A DNA stretch of 48,500 nt, from the IMG/VR virus record IMGVR_UViG_3300008050_000073, positions 1-48,500 of that record; one strand, written 5' to 3'. Position 1 is the first letter of the stretch. Each line of letters starts with the position of its first letter. Source of the DNA: a virus. The notes under the pieces are model-generated. The model made no database searches. It saw only the letters and a program-made list of their open reading frames with translations, and was not told the origin of the DNA. A program made the position numbers and the translations under genes. Of the stretch, positions 1 through 6,559 are shown piece after piece.

Positions 1-75
1 ATCTTCGTCTAAATAATCTTCGTCTAAAGATCCTTCACCCAAATAGTCTTCGTCCAGGTAGTCTTCATCTAGACT
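1..75 (-). repeat. Tandem 15-base repeat encoding an acidic pentapeptide
   Basis: Five consecutive 15-base units are visible at the window edge. On the coding strand they encode variants of Ser/Tyr-Leu-Asp-Glu-Asp, with one unit reading Tyr-Leu-Gly-Glu-Gly. The array may continue beyond position 1. It lies in the acidic C-terminal part of the scaffold-like protein. Confidence 0.8.
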
Positions 76-609
76 CTGTTCTCCAAGTGCGGGGGCGCCG
101 ACGCTTGAATAATCTGCTTCGCCCCAAAGATCTTCTTCGTATAAGTCTTCTGCCATCAAATCTTCCAAAAGGCCTTCAGTAAGTTCAACTTCTTCTTTGT
201 TTTCTGTGTCTTCATTCAACTTTTCTATTTGTTCTAGTAAGGCATCAAGAGGAATTTCAATTTCTGCGTCAATTGCGCCAAGTTTCTGAGTTGCTGCCTT
301 GGGGATATGTTCCATAACAGAACTTTCTTCTACTTTTTCTCCCATGGCCATATCGTCAGTTGGGGCGCCTATATCCATACCAAGTCCGCCAGCAAGAGGG
401 TCTGCTCCTGCTGCTCCTGGTGCAGGAGGGGCCCCTGCCATCATTGGATCCGCTGCAAGCGGATCAGGCATGTCTTGTTCTAGTAAAGATTCTACAGCTC
501 CCTTGATCTGCCTTGAATATTTTTCTAAAACCATTGATTCAGCATTTTTGACTGCAGCTTCACGAAGAGCATCCGCATCAATTATTGCTTGTTCTAACAT
601 GTTGGACAT
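1..609 (-). CDS. Acidic prohead scaffold/core protein (gp22-like), C-terminus outside window
   Basis: The frame is open from an ATG at 609 to the window edge (203 codons), so the C-terminus is missing. The start is supported by an AGGAGT ribosome site a few bases upstream. The N-terminal ~45 residues look helical and charged. A Pro/Ala/Gly/Met-rich stretch follows (about 48-90), then a very acidic tail ending in five pentapeptide repeats of the form [Y/S]-L-[D/G]-E-[D/G]. Sites matching the T4 prohead-protease consensus (L/I-x-E before A or G) are visible at LRE|A (residues 15-18) and LTE|G. T4 gp22 is an acidic core protein cut into small peptides by gp21. The place at the end of a head operon containing a gp21 homologue fits this role. 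The assignment is by composition, sites and position, not strong sequence similarity. A structural protein of another kind remains possible. Confidence 0.6.
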   Translation of the reverse strand, partial: MSNMLEQAIIDADALREAAVKNAESMVLEKYSRQIKGAVESLLEQDMPDPLAADPMMAGAPPAPGAAGADPLAGGLGMDIGAPTDDMAMGEKVEESSVMEHIPKAATQKLGAIDAEIEIPLDALLEQIEKLNEDTENKEEVELTEGLLEDLMAEDLYEEDLWGEADYSSVGAPALGEQSLDEDYLDEDYLGEGSLDEDYLDED

Positions 610-627
610 TTATTGACTCCTGATAGA

Positions 628-647
628 CTATTTGTCAAAATAAATAG
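628..647 (-). promoter_or_regulatory. CTATTTAT motif and hairpin before the scaffold gene
   Basis: The 63-base gap before the scaffold-like gene holds a 6-base inverted repeat (CTATTT 628-633, AAATAG 642-647, 8-base loop). On the coding strand it includes CTATTTAT (647-640), the motif that recurs upstream of several other genes here. It lies about 31-38 bases before the ATG at 609. It could be a late promoter, a weak hairpin, or both. No experimental support. Confidence 0.35.
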
Positions 648-673
648 TATGTTGGATATTAAAGTGACTCATT

Positions 674-3526
674 TTAAGTTGAACAAACTCCAGTGACATG
701 ATACCTGATATCGTTTAATTGAGCATAGATACATGTAATGTCAACGTAGTCACCGTTAACGGCGCCGGCAATAATAGTTAAAGTTTGATCATCGGTGTGT
801 ACAATGTTAGCGGGTGCGCCTTCATCTGCAACTGAAACAATCCTAGAAATAAAAGTATCATTAGTGCCCGCGCCGGAAGCTGTCTCAATTGTGACTGCCT
901 CATCGGTGACACCGACGTCGCGGCTGGTGCCTGTCGCGGTTTCATCGTTAACTATTACTCTTATATGCCAACCTTGAAGCGCTTTAAGTGTCGCCGCGTT
1001 GGTGGTGGTTGGCAGCGTAATTGCAAATGCTGCACCGGTGGTGCTAACAAGAATAGTTGCTCCATAATAGCCCTGCCAAGTACTAGTCAAATCGAGAGCA
1101 GAAGCAGCTCGGTGCACTGGTTTCTTGTAACCAAAGCCCCCCTCGCTGTTCCAGTCGTAACTGTATGCCGTAACGATACCGGCGCCTGGACCTCCACCAT
1201 ATGACAGGAAAGCTAAATCCATATCATCAACATTGGCGCCGAGACCGAGGAGGTCGGGCACTCCATGAGTAGCGGTACCTTGGACGGCCAGGCCGGATGA
1301 AAGGGTGAGAGCGCCGCTGTCGGTGATCCTCATGTGCTCAGTCGAAGTCGTATCATCGTCGTCATCAATGACGGATGTACCGAACACAAGGTCGCCACCT
1401 TTATCGCCGTCGCCATGATCTTCTGCAGCGTACGCAGCAATAAATACGGAAGCTTCTGTAATCGTGCTAGGCACATTGCCGTCTGTTGAATCAAAACCGA
1501 TGCCGCCGAGCAAATTAGTGTCTGCAGTTGAACTATCCGCACGAACGATCATTAAGCCATCGTCGCCGTCGACGCCAGTATGATCAATCTGCAGTTTGTT
1601 TGAAGGCGATGTCGTTCCGATGCCGACGTTATCGCCCAAAATAGCCATCTTGGTGTTTCCGCCAGTTTTAAATAAAAATCTGTCGGAGCCGTGATCGTAG
1701 TCGATTTGTCCCTCATCGTTGTCAGTGGGCGACCCAAAAATAATAGAACCACCATAAGCACCGGGAGATTGAAAATGTATCTTTGGCTTTTCATTGGACT
1801 CTAGAGTTAAAATAGCGCCGTCCGTGGTGGCGATAGCTCCAGCAGAGCCGTTTTGAAGGTGTAGTGATGTTTCTGGGCTAGCCGTTCCGATACCGACGTT
1901 GCCACCGATGCCGACGTTGCCAACGGGAGTTAATAGAATATCAGCGCCTGATTCGATTGTGAGATCGGTGCCATCGCCAGAGATTTTTTCACCACTGTCG
2001 CCGAACTCAAGCGATTTTCCGCTAGCTATGAGGAAGGTCTCGCGGCCTCCATCAATTCTACAAATTTCGTTGCCATCAGAATCCATAAATTTGATATCTT
2101 TTTCTGCGGCGCCGTTGTAAATTTCGCAATCACCACTGTTGTTGGTGAATTTTATGAATTGTGTTCCAGCGTCTTTCAGGATAACATCGTTTGCAGCCGC
2201 ATCAAGAATAATGTCACCAGATGCATCAAGTAAAATATCACCGGTGCCATCAAGCGTAATCCCTGCCACAGCAGCGAGGGCTGCGGCGCCGTTGACGTCA
2301 ACTGTAAGAGTGGCAAACTTTGATCCATCATATGACCATTTTTGTTGTGTGCTGGTTGATAGCACTTCAAGCTGAGTATCTGGATCTCCCACGCCTAGGC
2401 CGACGTTGCCCTCGACAATTAACCCGTTTGTGGGAGCGGCAGTTGATCCAGCTTGACCGGCGCCGATGGTGACGCCTCCTGCAACATCAAGCTTTGATGC
2501 CACGGTGGCTGTTCCGATGCCGACGTTGCCGGACTCATCAATACGCAATCGCTCCAAATCCGAGGTGCGAAGCGTCAAGTCCCCGGCTGTATCAGATGAG
2601 CCTCTGAAACAGCGTATACCTGTGATGGGTGAGGCGCCCTCATTGTAAAACTGTATGAGGGCAGCAATATCGCCATCGGAGGTTCTGTTGTTATCAAACC
2701 TTAGTACTGTTACTTCATCAACTTCTGTGGACTCTATCTTTACGGTTGGGTTTGATCCGGCGCTTTTTACGTGAAGAATGGTGTCGGGGGCCGCAGTGCC
2801 AATGCCAACACTGTCACCCAAAATTGTCATTTTGGTGTTCCCGCCTGTTTTAAACAGAAATCTATCTGAACCATGGTCGTAATCAATCTGCCCTTCGTCG
2901 TTATCAGTAGGAGATCCAAATATAATAGAGCCGCCATAACCACCAGGAGACTGAAAATGTATTTTAGGCTTTTCATTAGACTCCAAGGTTAAAAGTGCGC
3001 CATCGGTTGTTGCGATAGTGCCAGCAGAGCCGTTTTGGATATGAAGTGATGTTTCTGGGCTGGCCGTGCCAACGCCGACCCTATTGTTGCTAGCATCTAA
3101 ATATAAAGTGTTTGAATCAAAGTTTAGATTATTTGGGATTGTGACAGCTGATGCGCTAATAATAAGATTGTCGCCACTTGCGTCACCAATAGTTGTAGTG
3201 TCAGCTGAAATCTTGAAATCTTGTACGTGAGCATCAAGAGTTCCAGTAACATATAAGTTACCAGTAATACGAGCGTCACCCGTAACATCAAGTTCGTAAG
3301 CTGGATTTAATGTTTTGATACCAACATTATCCATAAAAGAAACAGCGTTGCCAGAACCAGACTGGAGAAATGATCCTGAAACAATGATGTGGGAACCGCT
3401 CAAGGTTAGATATGAACCGCTCAAAGTTGCCTTTGCCGCATCAGTTTCACGTGAACCACTCAAGGCTAGATAAGAACCTGATAGCGGTCCGATGTTATTT
3501 ACGTATAATCTGCTAGGGTTAGCCAT
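674..3526 (-). CDS. Large fibre-like virion protein with VGIGT repeats (950 aa)
   Basis: This 950-aa protein is rich in Gly, Ser, Thr and Asp and has the repetitive look of a trimeric fibre. The first 60 residues carry repeats of LSGSYL/LSGSH type. The body carries repeated VGIGT-x-SP motifs, typical of phage fibre and adhesin shafts. A block of about 95 residues (roughly 149-247) is repeated later in the chain (PETSLH...ILGD-x-VGIGT) with about 83 of 91 aligned residues identical. I see no C-terminal S74 intramolecular chaperone. The C-terminal ~190 residues look like a distinct beta-rich tip. The ATG at 3526 has an AAGGA ribosome site and follows the 178-aa gene by 24 bases. The gene sits inside the head operon, between the protease/scaffold genes and the gp22-like gene, so it may be a capsid fibre rather than a tail fibre. 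The exact role is unknown. Confidence 0.7.
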   Translation of the reverse strand: MANPSRLYVNNIGPLSGSYLALSGSRETDAAKATLSGSYLTLSGSHIIVSGSFLQSGSGNAVSFMDNVGIKTLNPAYELDVTGDARITGNLYVTGTLDAHVQDFKISADTTTIGDASGDNLIISASAVTIPNNLNFDSNTLYLDASNNRVGVGTASPETSLHIQNGSAGTIATTDGALLTLESNEKPKIHFQSPGGYGGSIIFGSPTDNDEGQIDYDHGSDRFLFKTGGNTKMTILGDSVGIGTAAPDTILHVKSAGSNPTVKIESTEVDEVTVLRFDNNRTSDGDIAALIQFYNEGASPITGIRCFRGSSDTAGDLTLRTSDLERLRIDESGNVGIGTATVASKLDVAGGVTIGAGQAGSTAAPTNGLIVEGNVGLGVGDPDTQLEVLSTSTQQKWSYDGSKFATLTVDVNGAAALAAVAGITLDGTGDILLDASGDIILDAAANDVILKDAGTQFIKFTNNSGDCEIYNGAAEKDIKFMDSDGNEICRIDGGRETFLIASGKSLEFGDSGEKISGDGTDLTIESGADILLTPVGNVGIGGNVGIGTASPETSLHLQNGSAGAIATTDGAILTLESNEKPKIHFQSPGAYGGSIIFGSPTDNDEGQIDYDHGSDRFLFKTGGNTKMAILGDNVGIGTTSPSNKLQIDHTGVDGDDGLMIVRADSSTADTNLLGGIGFDSTDGNVPSTITEASVFIAAYAAEDHGDGDKGGDLVFGTSVIDDDDDTTSTEHMRITDSGALTLSSGLAVQGTATHGVPDLLGLGANVDDMDLAFLSYGGGPGAGIVTAYSYDWNSEGGFGYKKPVHRAASALDLTSTWQGYYGATILVSTTGAAFAITLPTTTNAATLKALQGWHIRVIVNDETATGTSRDVGVTDEAVTIETASGAGTNDTFISRIVSVADEGAPANIVHTDDQTLTIIAGAVNGDYVDITCIYAQLNDIRYHVTGVCST
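1608..1903 (-). repeat. Internal duplication, copy 2 (fibre gene)
   Basis: Second copy of a ~95-codon segment of the fibre gene. The protein repeat is nearly identical to the copy at 2786-3082, while many third codon positions differ. Confidence 0.85.
2786..3082 (-). repeat. Internal duplication, copy 1 (fibre gene)
   Basis: First copy of the ~95-codon segment, containing the shared NGSAG, ESNEKPKIHFQSPG and SDRFLFKTGGNTKM motifs. It pairs with the copy at 1608-1903. Confidence 0.85.
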
Positions 3527-3550
3527 GTTTATTTTTCCTTTTAATCAATT

Positions 3551-4087
3551 TTAGGGGTTCCATGTTTTATCAAATGCAAGCTCGCCCGAGACCAGCACTT
3601 GTCCTTGGATCTCAGTATCAGTAAACATGGAAAGGCGTGTATCGCCAGAGACAATGGACTGTATCCCTGTTGCGATCGAAACCTGGTCGCCCGGGCCTTC
3701 ATGTATTTGGCCGGCCGTGCAGGTGTTTCCTATTACTATCGAAGCAATCGTATCTTGAAAAGATAATTTGATCCACTTACGTGGGAGGGTGTCATCAACG
3801 CAGCTACCTGAATATATAACCCAATCGTTATTCTGCCAATTTGATATTCCATCAACTGTTGTGGTTCCAGCAGTATTAACCTGCCAGTAATCTGCAACTG
3901 ATGCTGTGAGATTGGTTGTAGAGTGATAACCACCAGCAGCAGTGGTTGTAGCAAAAACAGAAGGTGAAACTGAGCCCTGCACAGAACCGTCGATGTCGGC
4001 TCCTGCACCAGTATTAGCATCAGCGTTCCAAAAACCTTGGAATCTGGCTGCTCCTAGAAAGGATATGCTACCTGTTGCTGTTGGCAT
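3551..4087 (-). CDS. Hypothetical virion protein, Gly/Thr/Ser-rich (178 aa)
   Basis: I do not recognise a family. The 178-aa protein opens with MPTATGSISFLGAARFQGFW and is rich in Gly, Ser, Thr and Ala with several aromatic residues, the composition of small beta-rich virion or fibre-associated proteins. No membrane segment or enzyme motif is visible. The ATG at 4087 is preceded by AGGAG about 10 bases upstream and by a CTACTTAT motif, so it may have its own promoter. It lies directly before the 950-aa fibre gene and may be a base, collar or cap for that fibre; this is inference from order only. Confidence 0.6.
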   Translation of the reverse strand: MPTATGSISFLGAARFQGFWNADANTGAGADIDGSVQGSVSPSVFATTTAAGGYHSTTNLTASVADYWQVNTAGTTTVDGISNWQNNDWVIYSGSCVDDTLPRKWIKLSFQDTIASIVIGNTCTAGQIHEGPGDQVSIATGIQSIVSGDTRLSMFTDTEIQGQVLVSGELAFDKTWNP

Positions 4088-4109
4088 GTTGAAAATTCTC
4101 CTGCTACAG

Positions 4110-4117
4110 ATAAGTAG
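4110..4117 (-). promoter_or_regulatory. CTACTTAT motif before the 178-aa virion gene
   Basis: On the coding strand CTACTTAT lies 23-30 bases before the ATG at 4087, in a genuine 156-base gap. It matches the recurrent CTAYTTAT element and is followed by the AGGAG ribosome site. Candidate late promoter. Confidence 0.35.
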
Positions 4118-4187
4118 ATAGTTCCAATTAAAATCGTCTTGTTAAACTTTTTTAATCAACGCCTAATATTGCTGTCTACCCTGGTGC

Positions 4188-4245
4188 CCATCCGAACGGG
4201 TTCGTGGCGATGGTACTGGTGAGGAGAGTATACCATTTTACTCTC
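4188..4245 (-). other. Two tandem hairpins in a head-operon gap
   Basis: Two inverted repeats follow the 163-aa gene. One is GAGAGTA (4224-4230) with TACTCTC (4239-4245), 8-base loop, overlapping the stop codon at 4244-4246. The other combines CCATC/GATGG (4188-4192, 4209-4213) with an inner CGAA/TTCG stem and a 4-base bulge. Neither is followed by a clear U-tract on the minus strand, so an intrinsic terminator is not well supported. An RNA processing or stabilising element is equally possible. Confidence 0.4.
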
Positions 4246-4735
4246 ATTCAGTTATGCCTGAACCAGTTAAGTGAGGCATCCTTTGAGTTGGAATATTTGT
4301 TAATTCAGCATAAACCATATACCTTAAATTACTAGTATCTCCTGTCAAATTAGAAATATATAATTTTGTGCATTTAACGCTCATGAGGCCAGTGGTTGCA
4401 AATTGGACAAGGGGCATATAATGGAAGCCTGCAATCACATCGGCGGTCGCGGCGATGTCCTGGTGGCCGGTGGGGCCGGGTACTGTAACTGCAGCTGCTG
4501 AACCGCTTTGAAAATGTACTAAAATCGGTCGATCCGCGGCGCTAACATTAGCTACAGTAATCGTTTTTGTAACATAAGGAAATTCAATCATGTGTACTTT
4601 GCCATTATCTAAATCCCAAGACCCGGTCACCCACGGCATGCCAGAAACCTGGTATGAACCTACGTTTCTTAATCCAACTCTGGGGGCGCCCCCAAATACT
4701 ACGTGATCAGTCGCTACCTTTGGATTTTCAGCCAT
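4244..4735 (-). CDS. Hypothetical virion/head-associated protein (163 aa)
   Basis: A 163-aa protein with no recognised family. It is beta-rich in appearance, with many Val, Thr and Gly residues, no membrane segment and few charged residues, which suits a small virion or decoration protein. The ATG at 4735 has TAGGAG upstream and begins nine bases after the bS21-like gene. It belongs to the same run of genes as gp21 and the small scaffold-like protein. A role as capsid decoration or as a fibre-attachment protein is only inferred from this position. Confidence 0.55.
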   Translation of the reverse strand: MAENPKVATDHVVFGGAPRVGLRNVGSYQVSGMPWVTGSWDLDNGKVHMIEFPYVTKTITVANVSAADRPILVHFQSGSAAAVTVPGPTGHQDIAATADVIAGFHYMPLVQFATTGLMSVKCTKLYISNLTGDTSNLRYMVYAELTNIPTQRMPHLTGSGITE

Positions 4736-4744
4736 TTTTTTCTC

Positions 4745-4978
4745 CTACCTTATATTTAGTTTTCTATTCCTTTCCTGCTCAGCTTTTCTGGCATTCTGGA
4801 ATTTTTTAATTTTTTCTTGTCTGCGTTTTTTTGATGGCTTGACATAGAATCTTCTATCTAAATAGTCTTCAATTATTCTTTCTTTTTTGACCTTTTTAAT
4901 AAACTTTCTTATTAAGCGATTTATATCACCGCCTACTTCTCTTATATCAACTGTTACGTTGGCGGGTCTTTTGCTCAT
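4745..4978 (-). CDS. rpsU: Phage-encoded ribosomal protein bS21 homologue
   Basis: The 77-aa product is strongly basic and matches the bS21 pattern. A short N-terminal part (MSKRPANVTVDIREVGGDIN) leads into the helical core with RLIRKFIKKVKKERIIEDYL (21-40), RRFYVKPSKKRRQEK (42-56) and a basic tail to residue 77. Cellular bS21 has the same order: a helix with R/K-rich faces, RRxFYEKPSxKRKR, then a basic tail, in about 60-75 residues. bS21 sits in the 30S subunit near the anti-Shine-Dalgarno end of 16S rRNA and helps initiation. I chose the ATG at 4978, which overlaps the previous stop as ATGA; a GTG at 4993 would add five residues. It lies within the capsid operon, between a scaffold-like gene and a virion gene. 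Viral bS21 genes are known from aquatic phages. That it enters phage-period ribosomes here is inference. Confidence 0.85.
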   Translation of the reverse strand: MSKRPANVTVDIREVGGDINRLIRKFIKKVKKERIIEDYLDRRFYVKPSKKRRQEKIKKFQNARKAEQERNRKLNIR

Positions 4979-5355
4979 ATCATTTGTTTCCACTTTTCAT
5001 CTACGATATTTAATATACCAGAGATATCAACACCAGAATCGTTAGAAGCAACACCAGCAAGTGGAGATCCAGGCTGCGAGTCCGTTATTTCCGGAACATT
5101 TTCAAAAACATCCGCTTTAACTTTTGCTGACTCATTTAAACGTCGAATTCGTTCTTGGCGATCTCGTTCGTATCGTTCTTCCAAATCTTCTTTTTCTGAG
5201 TTTTTATTCTTTTTCGTTTCCATCACGACATTTGAATTTAAACCTTTAACAACTTCAGTAATAATACCTGATAATATTCCTTCTTCTAATATTACTTCTT
5301 TAACTGTTTGTTTAATTAAGGGTTTAAGAATTTTTTTAAAATCTGCTCTTTTCAT
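4975..5355 (-). CDS. Small prohead scaffold/core-like protein (126 aa)
   Basis: A 126-aa charged protein. The N-terminal helix MKRADFKKILKPLIKQTVKE leads to VILEEGILSG, which contains L-E-E|G at residues 23-26 and fits the T4 prohead-protease consensus. A charged helical region (about 47-75, rich in Glu, Lys and Arg) follows, then a low-complexity Ser/Gly/Asp tail. It lies directly after gp21, two bases away, in the zone where T4 keeps scaffold genes. A role as core protein or scaffold processed by gp21 is the best fit, by analogy with T4 gp67/gp68/gp22, although there is no clear sequence match to these. The start ATG at 5355 has AAGAGAT upstream. Confidence 0.55.
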   Translation of the reverse strand: MKRADFKKILKPLIKQTVKEVILEEGILSGIITEVVKGLNSNVVMETKKNKNSEKEDLEERYERDRQERIRRLNESAKVKADVFENVPEITDSQPGSPLAGVASNDSGVDISGILNIVDEKWKQMI

Positions 5356-5356
5356 T

Positions 5357-5974
5357 TTAATCTCTTAATATTGAATCTAATAGTTCATCAATTTTATTAT
5401 TTTTTGATTCTCTCAAATATAAATTAACTTCTGGACTGATGTCCGTAGTCGGCGTTAAATATGCACCTGGCGTTGAAGGTTCTGACACCATATCAAAACA
5501 AATAAGTTGGAAATCATCTTCAACGATTGTTTTTCCATCTTTTTCTTTGACGGAGCCCAAGCCACGAGATGAGATACCAAGTTTGACATTGGCTTTTACA
5601 AGATCTTTGAGAATTTTGCCTGAAGGGGTATCGAGTACTTCAAATTTTCCCATTACATTCTCGCCATCCCACCACATTTTTATAGCAAGATGAGAAGCGT
5701 TCTTAAGATTGATCACGCTATCATCCGGATGGTCGAGTTCACCTAGAGATCTCCTTTCTCGAATCGCTTTTTGATAATTTTCAACTTCACGATTAAGAGT
5801 CTCTTTGCGATACACCCGTCCATTGCCATTTTTAGTGCCGGCCTTTTGACAGACGCCCACGAGGTATACTGCCCCGTCCATAGCTCTTTTTCTTTCAGCT
5901 TCGGTTAAAACATTTACTGGGCAACGACCTTCAGGGCACAGCTCAAAGTATTCTTGTAAAAGCTGTTGTGCCAT
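5357..5974 (-). CDS. 21: Prohead core protein protease (gp21-like)
   Basis: At 205 aa it is close to the length of T4 gp21 (about 212 aa). It has the expected order of motifs: a conserved N-terminal strand DGAVYLVGV with NGNGRVY, the histidine motif GELDHP (His82) and the serine motif KLGISSRGLG (Ser135/Ser136), followed by a DMVSEPSTPGAYL segment typical of this peptidase family. The enzyme is assembled inside the prohead, activates itself and then cuts scaffold and capsid proteins after L/I-x-E. A matching site, LTE|A, lies at residues 23-26 and could be its own activation site. It is preceded by the 51-aa gene and followed two bases later by the scaffold-like gene. Upstream Shine-Dalgarno is weak (GTGAGAA), suggesting translational coupling. 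Confidence 0.92.
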   Translation of the reverse strand: MAQQLLQEYFELCPEGRCPVNVLTEAERKRAMDGAVYLVGVCQKAGTKNGNGRVYRKETLNREVENYQKAIRERRSLGELDHPDDSVINLKNASHLAIKMWWDGENVMGKFEVLDTPSGKILKDLVKANVKLGISSRGLGSVKEKDGKTIVEDDFQLICFDMVSEPSTPGAYLTPTTDISPEVNLYLRESKNNKIDELLDSILRD

Positions 5975-5980
5975 TTTTTA

Positions 5981-6136
5981 TTATTTTCTCACTTTTGTTG
6001 TCAAGTTCGGGCCAATTTTACCTTTACCAGCGCCTGGGGGTGCTTGATTTGCAACTTTACCCGGATTTTTAACTCCCCATTTCATTGAATCTGCGTTGCC
6101 AGTAGACTGACTAGTCCCTTTTTCTTTCTCAGACAT
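5981..6136 (-). CDS. Small basic hypothetical protein (51 aa)
   Basis: A 51-aa frame from ATG at 6136 to TAA at 5981. It is supported by a strong AAGGAGA ribosome site seven bases before the start and by exact fit between two head genes (six bases before gp21). The product is Lys/Gly/Ser-rich and probably disordered, starting MSEKEKGTSQSTGNADSMKW and containing a PGAGKGKIGPN segment. That segment resembles no complete Walker motif. Function unknown; a small internal head or scaffold-associated peptide is possible. Confidence 0.65.
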   Translation of the reverse strand: MSEKEKGTSQSTGNADSMKWGVKNPGKVANQAPPGAGKGKIGPNLTTKVRK

Positions 6137-6168
6137 TTTTTTCTCCTTTTAAAAAGTTTATACAATTT

Positions 6169-6211
6169 GTGAGGCTCCCCCTCACGCGATATCGCTACCG
6201 TTACAGCAGCG
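6169..6211 (-). other. Hairpin-rich intergenic region before the 51-aa/gp21 genes
   Basis: The 101-base gap holds GTGAGG (6169-6174) pairing with CCTCAC (6180-6185). A second stem, CGCTAC/GCAGCG (6193-6198, 6206-6211), pairs fully only as minus-strand RNA, where the single mismatch becomes G-U. A perfect GCGATATCGC palindrome (6186-6195) overlaps both. No U-run follows directly, so it could be a processing or attenuation element as well as a terminator. Confidence 0.45.
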
Positions 6212-6237
6212 ACGGACTTGTGGAATATTACGCCGTT

Positions 6238-6552
6238 TCATTGTTCATCACCTCCATGTGTATTTCTAAATTTTAAGCCGAAATCATTCAATAACATGCT
6301 CAAGAAATAACTTGTCCCGGCTGATAACCATCCCAAAAGTAATCCGTTTATTAAATTGTATTCAAATGTAAATAGTTCTGTAAAACAGTTGATCCCCCAC
6401 AAAAAAACACCTACCCAAAATCCTAAACAAAGAGGACAATGGAACAATTCACCTAATTTACCTTTAGCTGGTCTAATCCAATCAAAAATTGAGCCGTAAA
6501 TAAGGATATACGTTAAGCCGTAAGCACACAAAACAAAATATATTAATTCCAT
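6238..6552 (-). CDS. Small membrane protein, DUF1360-like (104 aa)
   Basis: The 104-aa product has about three hydrophobic segments: residues 2-24 (IYFVLCAYGLTYILIYG), about 40-58 (CLGFWVGVFLWGIN) and about 68-90 (LINGLLLGWLSAGTSYFLSMLL). The motif FHCPLCLGFWVG, with a CxxC next to GFW, resembles the DUF1360 family of small membrane proteins. Location would be the host inner membrane. It lies between head-assembly genes, which is unexpected for a membrane protein; in T4 the head assembles on the inner membrane, so an anchoring role is conceivable but unproven. The ATG at 6552 has TAGGT upstream. Confidence 0.6.
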   Translation of the reverse strand: MELIYFVLCAYGLTYILIYGSIFDWIRPAKGKLGELFHCPLCLGFWVGVFLWGINCFTELFTFEYNLINGLLLGWLSAGTSYFLSMLLNDFGLKFRNTHGGDEQ

Positions 6553-6559
6553 GAGTTAC

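Noticed and set aside
64-72. Possible CRISPR or phage repeat array at the window edge
   Set aside because: The 15-base periodicity is a coding repeat with conserved reading frame, with no spacers.
299-616. Plus-strand open frame of 105 codons
   Set aside because: Lies fully opposite the scaffold-like gene, has low-complexity Ser/Ala composition mirrored from that gene, and no neighbours on the plus strand.
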